Notes: generated by a model not told the origin, from the sequence alone. Shown: positions 24,882 to 33,791, counted from the first letter of the stretch. The stretch: 45,576 bases of DNA from Nitrospirota bacterium (GCA_021840255.1 JAKBYX010000015.1:1-45576), one strand, 5' to 3'. Made by a program: numbers and translations.

Positions 24882-26315
24882 GTGAGCAGGCATATAGAAG
24901 AAACGCAGAAGATGATAGATGAGGTTATGGAGGTCTACCCGGAGAAGACCAAAAAGGACAGGGCCAAACACGTAAAGGCCAATGACCCGACCGGCTCGTG
25001 CGCCTCATGCCAGGTGAAGTCGAACGTCAAATCGAGGCCCGGCGTCATGACCGTGAGGGGCTGCGCGTTCGCGGGCGCAAAGGGCGTTGTCTGGGGGCCG
25101 GTCAAAGACCAGGTGACCATAAGCCATGGGCCTGTCGGTTGCGGGCAGTACAGCTGGTGGTCCAGGCGGAACTACTATAACGGCAAGACGGGCATAGACA
25201 CCTTTGGCACCATGCACATCACTACCGATTTCCAGGAAAAGGATATCGTCTACGGCGGGGACAAGGGCCTCGATGCCGCGCTGCATGAGCTTAAGGAGCT
25301 TTTCCCTCTCTCAAGGGGAATAGGCATACTCTCCGAATGCCCGGTGGGGCTCATCGGAGACGACATAGAGGCGGTCTCCAAACGCGTAGCAAAGGAGTTT
25401 GAGATCCCGATAGTGCCGGTAAGGTGCGAGGGCTTCCGTGGAGTGAGCCAGTCCCTTGGCCATCACATCGCAAATGACACTATACGGGATTATATCCTGG
25501 GGAAAGGGAAGCTTGAAAAGACCACGCCCTATGACGTGAACATCATTGGGGACTACAACATAGGCGGGGACGCCTGGGCCTCAAGGAAGATACTCGAAGA
25601 AATGGGCCTCCGTGTGGTGGCGCAGTGGACCGGGGATTCCACGGTGAACGAGATAGCCATCGCGCACCAGTCCAAGTTGAACCTTATCCACTGCTACCGC
25701 TCGATGAACTACATATGCAGGCATATGGAGGAGGCCTACGGCATACCGTGGGTGGAGTTCAACTTCTTTGGCCCCACGAAGATATACGAAAGCATAAGGA
25801 ACATAGCCGCCCGTTTCGACGACCGGATAAAGGAAAACGCAGAGAAGGTCATCGCAAAATACAAATCCGTGATGGACGCCCTTATAGAGGAATACCGGCC
25901 GAGGCTCGAAGGCAAGAAAGTGATGCTCTACGTGGGCGGGCTCAGGCCAAGGCACACGATAGGTGCCTATGAGGACCTGGGGATGGAGGTTGTGGCATCG
26001 GGCTACGAGTTCGGCCATAACGACGATTACAGGAGGACCTATCCGGAGATGAAAGAGGGCGCGGTGATAATGGACGACGCCACGCTTTATGAGATGGAAG
26101 AGTTCACCAGGAGGCTCAAGCCGGACATGGTCGGCTCCGGCATAAAGGAAAAATACTCGTACCACAAGATGGGCGTGCCGTTCAGGCAGATGCACTCCTG
26201 GGACTACTCCGGCCCCTATCACGGGTTCGATGGCTTCCCGGTGTTCGCCCGGGACATGGACATGACCGTGAACAGCCCCACATGGGGGCTCATCCGCCGC
26301 AAGAAGTCATCATAG
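24882..26315 (+). CDS. nifD: Nitrogenase MoFe protein alpha chain
   Basis: NifD holds the FeMo-cofactor and half the P-cluster ligands. The 477-residue protein shows P-cluster cysteines Cys61 (RGCAFAG), Cys87 (GPVGCGQYS) and Cys153 (SECPVGL), and cofactor ligands Cys271 (LIHCYRS) and His438 ([14 protein letters not shown]). It keeps His194 ([11 protein letters not shown]) and the cofactor loop [19 protein letters not shown]. These all point to a functional molybdenum enzyme, not VnfD or AnfD. The start is GTG with AAAGGAGG upstream, 42 bases after nifH. Confidence 0.98.
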   Translation: MSRHIEETQKMIDEVMEVYPEKTKKDRAKHVKANDPTGSCASCQVKSNVKSRPGVMTVRGCAFAGAKGVVWGPVKDQVTISHGPVGCGQYSWWSRRNYYNGKTGIDTFGTMHITTDFQEKDIVYGGDKGLDAALHELKELFPLSRGIGILSECPVGLIGDDIEAVSKRVAKEFEIPIVPVRCEGFRGVSQSLGHHIANDTIRDYILGKGKLEKTTPYDVNIIGDYNIGGDAWASRKILEEMGLRVVAQWTGDSTVNEIAIAHQSKLNLIHCYRSMNYICRHMEEAYGIPWVEFNFFGPTKIYESIRNIAARFDDRIKENAEKVIAKYKSVMDALIEEYRPRLEGKKVMLYVGGLRPRHTIGAYEDLGMEVVASGYEFGHNDDYRRTYPEMKEGAVIMDDATLYEMEEFTRRLKPDMVGSGIKEKYSYHKMGVPFRQMHSWDYSGPYHGFDGFPVFARDMDMTVNSPTWGLIRRKKSS

Positions 26316-26330
26316 AAGGAGAGCGCAAAA

Positions 26331-27836
26331 ATGAAGATAAGAGACCATAACGAGCTTTTTAAAGAACAGGTATACAAGGAGCAGTTCGAAAAGAAAAAAG
26401 AGTTTGAAAACCCCTGGCCCGCTGAGAAGGTGCAGGAGATAGCGGACTGGACGAAGACGAAGGAATACAGGGAGAAGAATTTCCAGAGGAAAAACGTAAA
26501 AATAAACCCGGCCAAGGCCTGCCAGCCGCTTGGCGCTGTCTTCTGCGCCTCCGGTTTTGCGGGCGCAATGCCCTTCGTGCAGGGCGCGCAGGGGTGCGTG
26601 GCCTATTTCAGGAGCCACTTGAACAGGCATTTCAAGGAGCCGATGGCTGCCATATCCACCTCCATGACGGAGGACGCTGCCGTCTTTGGCGGGCTCAACA
26701 ATATGCTTGAAGGGCTGGAGAATGCCTATGCCCTTTACAAGCCCAGGATGCTGGCCGTCTGCACCACCTGCATGGCCGAGGTCATAGGGGACGACCTGAA
26801 CGCATACATAAGGCAGGCCAAAGAGAAGGAGCTGATACCCAGGGACCTGCCGGTTCCCTTCGCCCATACGCCCAGTTTCGTTGGCTCCCATATAACGGGC
26901 TATGACAATATGCTCAAAGGAATACTCTCCACGATAACCGCGGGCAAGAAGGGAGAGCAGAAGCAAAGGCTCAACATAATCCCAGGCTTTGACACCTATA
27001 TGGGCAACATAAGGGAGATAAAAAGAATGCTTAAGCTGATGGGCGTGGAGCACACCGTGCTTGCCGATGTTAGCGAAACCTACGACTCCCCCAACACGGG
27101 CGAATACAAGCTCTATCCCGGCGGCACCCCGTTTGACCAGGCGGCGGATTCGATAAATTCCATGGCCACCGTCGCGCTCCAGAAATACTCCACGCTGAAG
27201 ACGCTCGACTATATACGGAAGGAATGGGGGCAGAAGGCGGTTTCCCTATCGCCTATAGGCATTGGCAACACTGATGCCATGCTGGAGGAGATAAGCGCCA
27301 TAACGGGCAAGCCAGTCCCGCAGGACCTGGAGGACGAGCGCGGGCGAGTCGTGGACGCCATGGTGGACTCTCATCCCTACGTACACAGGAAAAGGTTTGC
27401 CATGATCGGGGACCCGGACCTGCTGCTGGGGCTGATAAGCTTCGTAATGGAGATGGGCGGAGAGCCCGTGCACATCGTCTGCACGAACGGGGACAAGGCT
27501 TTCGAGGCGGAGGCGAAAGCGCTTCTGGCCAGCAGCCCCTTCGGCGCGAACGGGACGGTCTATAACGGCAAGGACATGTGGCACCTGCGCTCGCTTCTGT
27601 TTACCGAGCCTGTGGACCTGCTGCTTGGGAACTCCTACACAAAATTTCTCTGGAAGGACACCGGCACGCCGCTTGTGCGGATAGGCTTCCCGCTTTTTGA
27701 CAGGCACCACCTGCACAGGTATCCGATCATCGGTTACCAGGGGGCGCTGAACATGCTTACGCAGATAGTGAACACGGTGCTCGATGAGATGGACAGAAAC
27801 ACGATGGACTCAGCGAGCTTCGACGTGATCAGGTGA
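26331..27836 (+). CDS. nifK: Nitrogenase MoFe protein beta chain
   Basis: NifK pairs with NifD and supplies the other P-cluster ligands. The 501-residue protein has Cys64 (KACQPLGA), Cys89 (GAQGCVAYFRSH) and Cys147 (CTTCMAEVIGDD). The N-terminal extension (residues 1-55) and the C-terminal HRYPIIGYQGALNML are typical. AAGGAGAG precedes the ATG, 15 bases after nifD. The T-rich repeat at 27838-27867 follows its stop. Confidence 0.98.
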   Translation: MKIRDHNELFKEQVYKEQFEKKKEFENPWPAEKVQEIADWTKTKEYREKNFQRKNVKINPAKACQPLGAVFCASGFAGAMPFVQGAQGCVAYFRSHLNRHFKEPMAAISTSMTEDAAVFGGLNNMLEGLENAYALYKPRMLAVCTTCMAEVIGDDLNAYIRQAKEKELIPRDLPVPFAHTPSFVGSHITGYDNMLKGILSTITAGKKGEQKQRLNIIPGFDTYMGNIREIKRMLKLMGVEHTVLADVSETYDSPNTGEYKLYPGGTPFDQAADSINSMATVALQKYSTLKTLDYIRKEWGQKAVSLSPIGIGNTDAMLEEISAITGKPVPQDLEDERGRVVDAMVDSHPYVHRKRFAMIGDPDLLLGLISFVMEMGGEPVHIVCTNGDKAFEAEAKALLASSPFGANGTVYNGKDMWHLRSLLFTEPVDLLLGNSYTKFLWKDTGTPLVRIGFPLFDRHHLHRYPIIGYQGALNMLTQIVNTVLDEMDRNTMDSASFDVIR

Positions 27837-27837
27837 T

Positions 27838-27867
27838 TTTTGTTTTTTGTTTTTTGTTTTTTGATTT
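27838..27867 (+). repeat. T-rich heptamer repeat between nifK and nifEN
   Basis: About four tandem units of GTTTTTT-type sequence fill most of the 45-base spacer. It is not a terminator by itself (no stem), and nifEN must be read through it or from an internal start. Confidence 0.7.
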
Positions 27868-27881
27868 CATGATCTTGAAGG

Positions 27882-30641
27882 ATGGCTGACAACTTGAAAA
27901 ATAAAGACGCTGATAAGCTTTTGAATGCGGGCTGCCGCCCCGGCGGCGGTTCGCAAAAGGTCTGCCGCTCGCGAGGAGGCGAATCATGCGCCTTCGACGG
28001 GGCCATGATAGTGCTTCAGCCCATCGCGGACGCTGTCCACATAGTGCACGGGCCCATAGGGTGCGTGGGCAATTCCTGGGAAGGCCGGGGGACGCTGTCA
28101 AAAAAAGGCGTCTTCCACACCATGGGGCTTACTACCGCCATGGACGAGATGGACATCATCTACGGGGCCGAAGGGAAACTGCTGGAGGCGATCATGGAGG
28201 CGCACGGCAGGCTGCATCCGCAGGCGGTATTCGTCCATTCCACATGCGTAAGCGGGCTGAACGGGGAGGACATAGACGCCGTCTGCAAAAAAGCCGAAGA
28301 GCTGATCAACGGAGAGGCCGCGCACGGAAAGGTCTCTGTAAAGGTGATACCCGTGAACGCGCCAGGCTTCATAGGGCCCAAGAACCTGGGCAACAGGATA
28401 GCCGGAGAGGTGCTCCTGGATAATGTGATCGGCACGGAAGAGCCCGAATACACGACCGCTTTCGATATCAACCTGATAGGCGAATACAACATCGCAGGGG
28501 ACTTGTGGCAGGTGGAACCGGTGCTTGAGGAGGCCGGCATCAGGGTGCTTTCAAGGATCACCGGGGACTCCACCTTCCGCGAGGTGGCGTACGCGCACAT
28601 GGCAAAGCTTAACCTAGTTGTCTGCAGCCGCGCCCTTATCAATGTGGCAAGGAAGATGGAGAGAAAATACGGGATCCCATACCTGGAAGTCTCTTTCTTC
28701 GGGAAAACGGAGATGGCCAAGGCGCTCCGTGGGATCGCAGCCCTGCTGGACCCGGCAGGCGGCAAAGGGCTGAAGGGACAGGTTGAGGCCGTAATAGAAA
28801 AGGCAGAGTTGAAACTCGCGCTTGCCCTTGAGCAATACGGTTTTCTTAAAGGCAAAAGGGCGGTCCTGTATACGGGCGGGGTGAAGAGCTGGTCCATAAT
28901 CCAGGCCCTCATGGACCTGGGGATAGAGGTTGCCGCCGTGGGCACGAAAAAGAGCACCTTCGAGGACGAAGAGAAGATGAGGCAGATACTGGGGCCGGAC
29001 GCCCCTCTCTATGAGGACACGACCCCAAAGAATTTGAAGAGGCTCATGAAAGAAACCGTGGCCGATGTCCTGGTAGCGGGCGGCAGGAACCTGTATCTGG
29101 CGGTGAAAGAGGGGTTCCCTTTCGTGGATGTGAACCAGGAGAGGCACGTTCCCTATGCCGGATACGGCGGGCTGGTGAACCTGGCCGCCGATATAGCGAA
29201 GAGCATACGTTTTTATGGCCGCCCGGAGTTTTTTCACGGCCGCATGGGCATTAATCGTATGATGCCCATTGATCTCAATAAAACCGGGGCCGCAAAGAAT
29301 GCGCTTGCTGACCGCCCTTTACCCCTTAAGACTGACCCCCTTAAAAAGGGGCCGGGCGTTTCCATGGAAAAAGATCCCCTGAGGCACTCTCAATCCCTTG
29401 GGGCGGCCATGGCCCTCCAGGGGATCGACGGGTGCCTGCCATTGATACACGGCGCGCAGGGGTGCTCCTTTTTGCAGAAAGTGCTCCTGACAAAACATTT
29501 CAGGGAGCCCATCGCCCTGCAGAGCACAAAGCTCTTTACCGAAGAAGTGGTAATGGGAAGCGGGGAAAAGCTTTTGTCCGCCATCCGGGATATCATGGGC
29601 AAACAAAGGCCCGGGCTGCTTGCCGTGCTCACCTCCGGTCTTTCGGAGATAAAAGGGGATGACCTTGAAAGCGTGATGAAGCCGGAGATGAAAACCGGTA
29701 CGGCAAGTTCTGATGGCAAGCTTGTATTGGTCCACACTCCGGATTATGCGGGCGGCCTTGAGGACGGCTACAGGAAAGCGGTTGAAGCCGTCATAAAAGG
29801 ACTGGTCCCGCGGGGGGACAGATCGGCATGGCCGGATAAAGTGCGTGGCCGGATAAACATACTTGCCGGTTCCCACCTGACCCCGGCGGATTTTGGCGCG
29901 ATAAGAGAGATCGTCCGGTCGTTTGGCTTGAAGGACCCCATCATCCTGCCGGACCTCTCCAGCCTGGACGGCAGCCGCCAGGGGCTGACCGCGCTTGCGG
30001 CCGGCGGCACAACCGTTGAACAGATAGGGCGGATGGCATCCTCCGAGTTCACCATCGTGATAGGGGAAAGCCTTGAGGCCGCTGCCTCCCTCCTCAGGGA
30101 AAGGGCCGGCATGGATTACAAGGTGCTTTCCGCCCCTTTCGGGCTTGAAGGCACGGACAGGCTTTTTGAAATGCTTTCCCAACTGAGCGGAAGGCCCGTG
30201 CCTGAAAAATACCAGAGGGAGCGCCGGATGCTTGTGGACGCGATGAGAGACGCCCATTTTTACTTAAGCGGCAAAAAGATCTGCCTGGCGCTGGAGCCGG
30301 ACCATGCGGCGGCGATATCGGGGATATTCCACGAAATGGGGGCGACGGCGCCTCTGGCCGTCATCCCGCAGCAGCCCCAGGGCAATTTTTGCCGGCCCGC
30401 CATCCATGCGGATGAAGTGCTGGTTGGGGACTTTTCCTCCATGGAAGGATATCCTTGCTCTTTTGACCTGCTTGTCTCCAATTCCCACGGAGAGGGCGCG
30501 GCCAGGAGGCTTGGGGTTCCGCTTTACCAGGTTGGGTTCCCGGTCTATAAAAAGATCGGCTACTGCCAGGAAGCGGCAATAGGGTACAGGGGCGCCGCCA
30601 GTTTCATTAACGGAGCGGCAAACAGATTTTTTGATTTTTGA
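27882..30641 (+). CDS. nifEN: Fused NifE-NifN cofactor scaffold protein
   Basis: NifEN is the scaffold on which NifB-co matures before transfer to NifDK. Here both subunits are one 919-residue chain. Residues 1-460 are NifE: Cys36 (ESCAFDGA), Cys61 (GPIGCVGNSW), Cys122 (STCVSGLNG) and Cys248 (NLVVCSRA), and an N-terminal Cys18/Cys28 pair. A Pro/Lys-rich linker (about 461-494) joins NifN, which starts at Met495 (MEKDPLRHSQSLGAA) and keeps Cys528 (GAQGC). The linker DNA contains the hairpin CCCCTT-AAA-AAGGGG (29337-29351), and Met495 (29364) keeps a purine-rich upstream sequence, so NifN may also be made separately. The first ATG has a poor ribosome binding site (TTGAAGG directly before it). 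Confidence 0.95.
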   Translation: MADNLKNKDADKLLNAGCRPGGGSQKVCRSRGGESCAFDGAMIVLQPIADAVHIVHGPIGCVGNSWEGRGTLSKKGVFHTMGLTTAMDEMDIIYGAEGKLLEAIMEAHGRLHPQAVFVHSTCVSGLNGEDIDAVCKKAEELINGEAAHGKVSVKVIPVNAPGFIGPKNLGNRIAGEVLLDNVIGTEEPEYTTAFDINLIGEYNIAGDLWQVEPVLEEAGIRVLSRITGDSTFREVAYAHMAKLNLVVCSRALINVARKMERKYGIPYLEVSFFGKTEMAKALRGIAALLDPAGGKGLKGQVEAVIEKAELKLALALEQYGFLKGKRAVLYTGGVKSWSIIQALMDLGIEVAAVGTKKSTFEDEEKMRQILGPDAPLYEDTTPKNLKRLMKETVADVLVAGGRNLYLAVKEGFPFVDVNQERHVPYAGYGGLVNLAADIAKSIRFYGRPEFFHGRMGINRMMPIDLNKTGAAKNALADRPLPLKTDPLKKGPGVSMEKDPLRHSQSLGAAMALQGIDGCLPLIHGAQGCSFLQKVLLTKHFREPIALQSTKLFTEEVVMGSGEKLLSAIRDIMGKQRPGLLAVLTSGLSEIKGDDLESVMKPEMKTGTASSDGKLVLVHTPDYAGGLEDGYRKAVEAVIKGLVPRGDRSAWPDKVRGRINILAGSHLTPADFGAIREIVRSFGLKDPIILPDLSSLDGSRQGLTALAAGGTTVEQIGRMASSEFTIVIGESLEAAASLLRERAGMDYKVLSAPFGLEGTDRLFEMLSQLSGRPVPEKYQRERRMLVDAMRDAHFYLSGKKICLALEPDHAAAISGIFHEMGATAPLAVIPQQPQGNFCRPAIHADEVLVGDFSSMEGYPCSFDLLVSNSHGEGAARRLGVPLYQVGFPVYKKIGYCQEAAIGYRGAASFINGAANRFFDF

Positions 30642-30672
30642 TTTGACTCTAATCTTTAATGGAGGTGCGCTG

Positions 30673-31074
30673 ATGAAGGTGGCTTTCGCAACGGCGGACG
30701 GAGTGGACGTGGATGAGCATTTCGGGAGGGCGGGCACCTTTTCCGTCTTCGAGATAAACGCGGGCGGTTACATGTTCGTGGAGGAAAGGAAGTTCTGCGA
30801 GGAAGGGCAGGGGAACGGAAGAGACAGGGCCGTAGAGGAGACCAAGGGGATGGGACAGGCCCATGACGATATCGTCCAGCAGAAGGTGGACAGGCTTGCC
30901 GACTGCAAGATCATATACATGACCGAGATAGGCGGCCCTTCCGCCGCAAGGCTTACAAAAAAAGGGATAATGCCGCTTAAAGTGAGGGAACCCGTCCCCA
31001 TCCGGGACGTGCTTGAAAAGTTGCTTCTAACCATAAAGACGTCGCCGCCTCCCTGGATTAAAAAGGCATTGTGA
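30673..31074 (+). CDS. nifX: NifX family cofactor-carrier protein
   Basis: NifX binds NifB-co and the NifEN precursor and passes them along. The 133-residue protein begins MKVAFATADGVDVDEHFGRA, the hallmark of the NifX/NafY/dinitrogenase-cofactor family, and has the later motif YMTEIGGPSAARLTKKGIMP. GGAGGTGCG precedes the ATG at 30673; in-frame sequence upstream belongs to the spacer. It follows nifEN by 31 bases. Confidence 0.93.
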   Translation: MKVAFATADGVDVDEHFGRAGTFSVFEINAGGYMFVEERKFCEEGQGNGRDRAVEETKGMGQAHDDIVQQKVDRLADCKIIYMTEIGGPSAARLTKKGIMPLKVREPVPIRDVLEKLLLTIKTSPPPWIKKAL

Positions 31075-31090
31075 GCGGCACGTGAGCGAA

Positions 31091-31106
31091 TGTAAACGGA
31101 TCATAA
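31091..31106 (+). promoter_or_regulatory. Imperfect NifA-like site upstream of nifI1
   Basis: TGT-N10-TAA at 31091-31106. The 12-mer ATGTAAACGGAT (31090-31101) is identical, in inverted orientation, to part of the nifB activator site (21949-21960). No proper -24/-12 follows; the closest string (AGGC...CTGC near 31126-31140) has one base too many between GG and GC. Confidence 0.3.
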
Positions 31107-31211
31107 AATCAAAAAAATCAAAAAAGGCAAAAAAGACTGCATTCGAAGATCCCGGGAAGGATTTTTAAAAGACGCTTTGATCACAACAGAAAGATAAGGA
31201 GAGAAGAAAAA

Positions 31212-31529
31212 ATGAAGATGATAAGAGCTTTTATCAGGCCGGAAAAGGAACAGGAAGTCGTGCAGGCGCTGGAGGGAGCAGGTTACCCGTCTCTTACCAA
31301 GATGCCGGTGTTCGGCAGGGGAAAACAGAAAGGGCTCCAGGTGGGTCCCATACATTATGACGAGCTCCCAAAGACCCTGATCATGATGGTCGTTGAGGAT
31401 GCGGACCTGCAGAGGGTGATGGGGATAATCCACGACAAAGCAAAGACGGGCTTCATCGGGGACGGCAAAATATTCGTGAGCCCCGTTGAAAGCGCCTTCA
31501 CGATAAGGACCGGTGAGGCTGGGCTATGA
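31212..31529 (+). CDS. nifI1: Nitrogen regulatory PII protein NifI1
   Basis: NifI1 and NifI2 form a complex that binds the MoFe protein and blocks electron transfer when ammonium is present; 2-oxoglutarate and ATP release it. This 105-residue GlnB-like protein starts MKMIRAFIRPEKEQEVVQALEG and has the PII C-terminal signature TGFIGDGKIFV. The T-loop (FGRGKQKGLQVGPIHYDELP) is of NifI type, without the uridylylated Tyr context of GlnB. AAGGAGAG precedes the ATG. A 137-base spacer separates it from nifX. It overlaps nifI2 by four bases. Confidence 0.93.
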   Translation: MKMIRAFIRPEKEQEVVQALEGAGYPSLTKMPVFGRGKQKGLQVGPIHYDELPKTLIMMVVEDADLQRVMGIIHDKAKTGFIGDGKIFVSPVESAFTIRTGEAGL

Positions 31530-31942
31530 AAGAGATAACCGCGATCATAAGAAGGGACAAGCTGCCGGAGACCAAAAAGGCGCTGGAGGAGGCCGGCTAT
31601 CCCTCGGTGACCATACAAAGCGTGGAGGGACGGGGAAAGCAGAGGGGAGAGATATGCTCCGAGACAGACCCCGAGATGCCGGAGAGTTTCTGCGCAGCGG
31701 TGAAGCTGAGGCCGACCCCGGCCTCATACGCCCTTGAGCATGCGCTGCCCAAGGTGGCGCTGTACGTGCCCAAGCGGCTGCTTACCATCATAGTGCCGGA
31801 TGAGAAGGTGATGGATATCGTAACGTCCATAATCAGGGTGAACCAGACCGGCAGGCGCGGCGACGGCAAGGTGTTCGTCTGCCCCGTGGAAGACTCCGTG
31901 AGGATAAGGACCGGCGAGAGGGGCGACGAAGCCGTCTGTTAG
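31526..31942 (+). CDS. nifI2: Nitrogen regulatory PII protein NifI2
   Basis: Partner of NifI1 in ammonium switch-off. At 138 residues it is longer than GlnB because of an extended T-loop region (about residues 37-75, EGRGKQRGEICSETDPEMPE), as in other NifI2 proteins. The C-terminal signature is TGRRGDGKVFVCPVE. The start ATG overlaps the nifI1 stop (ATGA). In most known clusters the nifI pair lies between nifH and nifD; here it follows nifX. Confidence 0.93.
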   Translation: MKEITAIIRRDKLPETKKALEEAGYPSVTIQSVEGRGKQRGEICSETDPEMPESFCAAVKLRPTPASYALEHALPKVALYVPKRLLTIIVPDEKVMDIVTSIIRVNQTGRRGDGKVFVCPVEDSVRIRTGERGDEAVC

Positions 31943-32013
31943 AAGCGAAAAGAAAAAGAAAAAGAAAAAAGCGGAAATGAAATTTTTTATTTTTCCCGGA
32001 GGACTATAGAAAA

Positions 32014-32295
32014 ATGGCACAGACCGTCGGATACACGCGTGGGGGAGACCCCTGGACCCCAAGGTTCATTGAATACATTGACCGTGAGAAATGCATCGGC
32101 TGCGGCCGGTGCTTCAAGATATGCGGACGCAGCGTCCTTGCGCCCATAGAAAAGCCCTTTGAGGGAGAAGACGAATATGGGGACGACATGGGCAACAAGG
32201 TCATGTCCGTGGTCAATGCGCAGGATTGCATAGGTTGCGGGGCGTGCGCCAGGATATGCCCCAAAAAATGCCATGAGATGTCGGAGACGGCATAA
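32014..32295 (+). CDS. fdxN: Nif-associated 2[4Fe-4S] ferredoxin III
   Basis: The 93-residue ferredoxin has two cluster motifs, CIGCGRCFKICGR (from residue 29) and CIGCGACARICPKKC (from about 72), separated by an acidic insert. The N-terminus GGDPWTPRFIEYID matches the nif-specific ferredoxin III family, thought to serve nitrogenase or NifB with electrons. In the first motif the fourth Cys is followed by Gly-Arg where Pro is usual. CCCGGAGG precedes the ATG. It is 71 bases after nifI2. Confidence 0.93.
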   Translation: MAQTVGYTRGGDPWTPRFIEYIDREKCIGCGRCFKICGRSVLAPIEKPFEGEDEYGDDMGNKVMSVVNAQDCIGCGACARICPKKCHEMSETA

Positions 32296-32327
32296 AAACA
32301 AAAATTAAAAAACAAAAGAAACAAAAA

Positions 32328-32864
32328 GTGGAAACAGAAAATCCGGGAAGTGAGATCGTGGCAAGGCTGGGAAAAATTACAATAAGGACAGCAAGGGCGG
32401 CAGACGTTCCGCAGATGTGCGGTCTGCTGGCCGGGCTTTTTTCCATCGAGAAAGATTTCAGCCCGGATGTGGAAAAACAGGCGGCGGGGCTCATGTTGCT
32501 TCTGCTTGAATCTCCCGCCTCCTGCCTTATCGTGGCTGAAACTTCGTCTTTGCCTTCTCGGGAGGCCGGTCCCGGCAATCTGCATTCTCCCGTAGTGGTT
32601 GGGATGTGCACGGTGCAAAAAATGGTCTCAACCGCGGAAGGAGGGTACTCCGGCCTGCTGGAGGACCTTGTCGTAAGCGGACCTTACAGGGGCCGGGGCA
32701 TAGGCACGAGGCTTCTTTCCCACGCCCTGGAATGGTGCGAGAACCAGAACATCTCCAGGGTGCAACTGCTGGCGGACAAGGGCAACGAACGGGCGCTTGA
32801 ATTTTATGCCGCCAGGGGATGGAGCGGGACTAATTTAATCTGTCTAAGGAAAAATCGGGTATGA
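32328..32864 (+). CDS. GNAT family N-acetyltransferase
   Basis: A 178-residue acetyltransferase with the acetyl-CoA loop GPYRGRGIGTRLL and the C-terminal NERALEFYAARGW. It sits 32 bases after the nif ferredoxin gene on the same strand with no visible terminator, so it is probably co-transcribed with nif. Target unknown. Two starts are possible: GTG at 32328 (no ribosome binding site) or GTG at 32358 (preceded by GGAAGTGAG). Confidence 0.85.
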   Translation: METENPGSEIVARLGKITIRTARAADVPQMCGLLAGLFSIEKDFSPDVEKQAAGLMLLLLESPASCLIVAETSSLPSREAGPGNLHSPVVVGMCTVQKMVSTAEGGYSGLLEDLVVSGPYRGRGIGTRLLSHALEWCENQNISRVQLLADKGNERALEFYAARGWSGTNLICLRKNRV

Positions 32865-32947
32865 TCTGTCCCTGCTTTCCTGCGCCATTTTAGGTGTATC
32901 CTTAAAATCTTTCCCTGCCCTGGTTTCCTTTTCGCAACAGGAATTAG

Positions 32948-33421
32948 CTACTTCTTTGCCATCTGGGCCATCATGTTCCTTGCGCCCTCTTCGAGCTCCT
33001 GCCGGGTTACGTCCTTTATGTGGGTGGCCAGGCTCCAGCTGTATCCGAACGGGTCCTGAAAGGTGCCTATCCTGTCTCCCCAGAACATGTCCTGCACGGG
33101 CATCAGCGTGGTGGCTCCCGCTGCCAGGGCCCTCTGGAAGGCGGCATCCGTGTTTTCGACGTAGATGTAGAAACCGACAGGAGAGCATCCCACGCTTTCA
33201 GCGCTTTTGCAGGGCTGCCCCTGATGTTCTTCCCCCAGCATCAGGATGGAGTTGCCTATCTGCAACTCGGCGTGCATCACCCCTTTGCCCTCCGGCCCCG
33301 GCACCGAGTACCTCTCTGCCGCCCCAAGGGCCTGTTTGTAGAATTCTATGGCCTTGTGCGCATCCTTGAACGTAAGCATCGGTGTTACGCTGTGAAACCC
33401 TTCCGGTATTGCCTTTGCCAT
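32948..33421 (-). CDS. VOC-superfamily (glyoxalase/PhnB-like) protein
   Basis: The 157-residue protein has the paired beta-alpha-beta-beta-beta modules of the vicinal-oxygen-chelate fold: VTPMLTFKDAHKAIEFYKQALGA, HAELQIGNSILMLGEE, YVENTDAAFQRALAAGA, and the closing DRIGTFQDPFGYSWSLATH. This pattern is the PhnB/YcgJ-type group, of unknown substrate. I chose the ATG at 33421 because AAGGAGG lies 10 bases upstream; the frame stays open for 99 more bases without support. It is convergent with the GNAT gene. Confidence 0.9.
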   Translation of the reverse strand: MAKAIPEGFHSVTPMLTFKDAHKAIEFYKQALGAAERYSVPGPEGKGVMHAELQIGNSILMLGEEHQGQPCKSAESVGCSPVGFYIYVENTDAAFQRALAAGATTLMPVQDMFWGDRIGTFQDPFGYSWSLATHIKDVTRQELEEGARNMMAQMAKK

Positions 33422-33791
33422 TTTTTTAATGCCTCCTTGATCCGATTTTTTTGTTTTTTGCTTTTTTGATATCCGCTGTGGGAAAACCGCTTTGCCCGGA
33501 GCCTTTATATGTACCCACAAGCGCTTATTTTAATTTCTCTCACATAATCGATTTATTTTCAACTGTAAAACCGGAACCGGTTACTAAAAAAGGCGGCCCC
33601 GCCTTTCTACCGAACCGGAGTTTTAAGCAGAGTAACGCTTTTTTAAAGAAAGCATGGGGCCTCTGCCGGCATCTTGACCTGGTTTTGATATGGCTATAGC
33701 CTCTTATTAGGAAAGGAAAAGTTTGGTTTTTCACTTTATTTTGAGGCGCATCTGGAGGCGTGGCTGAGGGGCTGTATATAAGGAGGGTCAT
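33422..33791. other. Intergenic region between VOC and DUF4197 genes
   Basis: No gene is supported in these 370 bases. It contains a hairpin AAAGGCG-GCCC-CGCCTTT at 33589-33606, followed on the minus strand by TTTTTT, so it could stop antisense transcription before the VOC gene. It also has a nearby GTAA-AA-CCGG/CCGG-TTAC hairpin (33565-33584) and a possible plus-strand promoter TTGACC/TATAGC (33674-33700, 15-base spacer). Confidence 0.45.

Noticed and set aside
29319-30257. 312-codon open frame antisense to the NifN half of nifEN
   Set aside because: High-GC third positions of nifEN create long antisense frames; the nifEN frame is fully conserved. The same holds for 23931-24794, 25581-26222 and 26310-27053.
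31118-31141. Sigma-54 promoter for nifI1
   Set aside because: The only GG...GC string has 11 bases between the two pairs instead of 10 and lacks the TTGC context.
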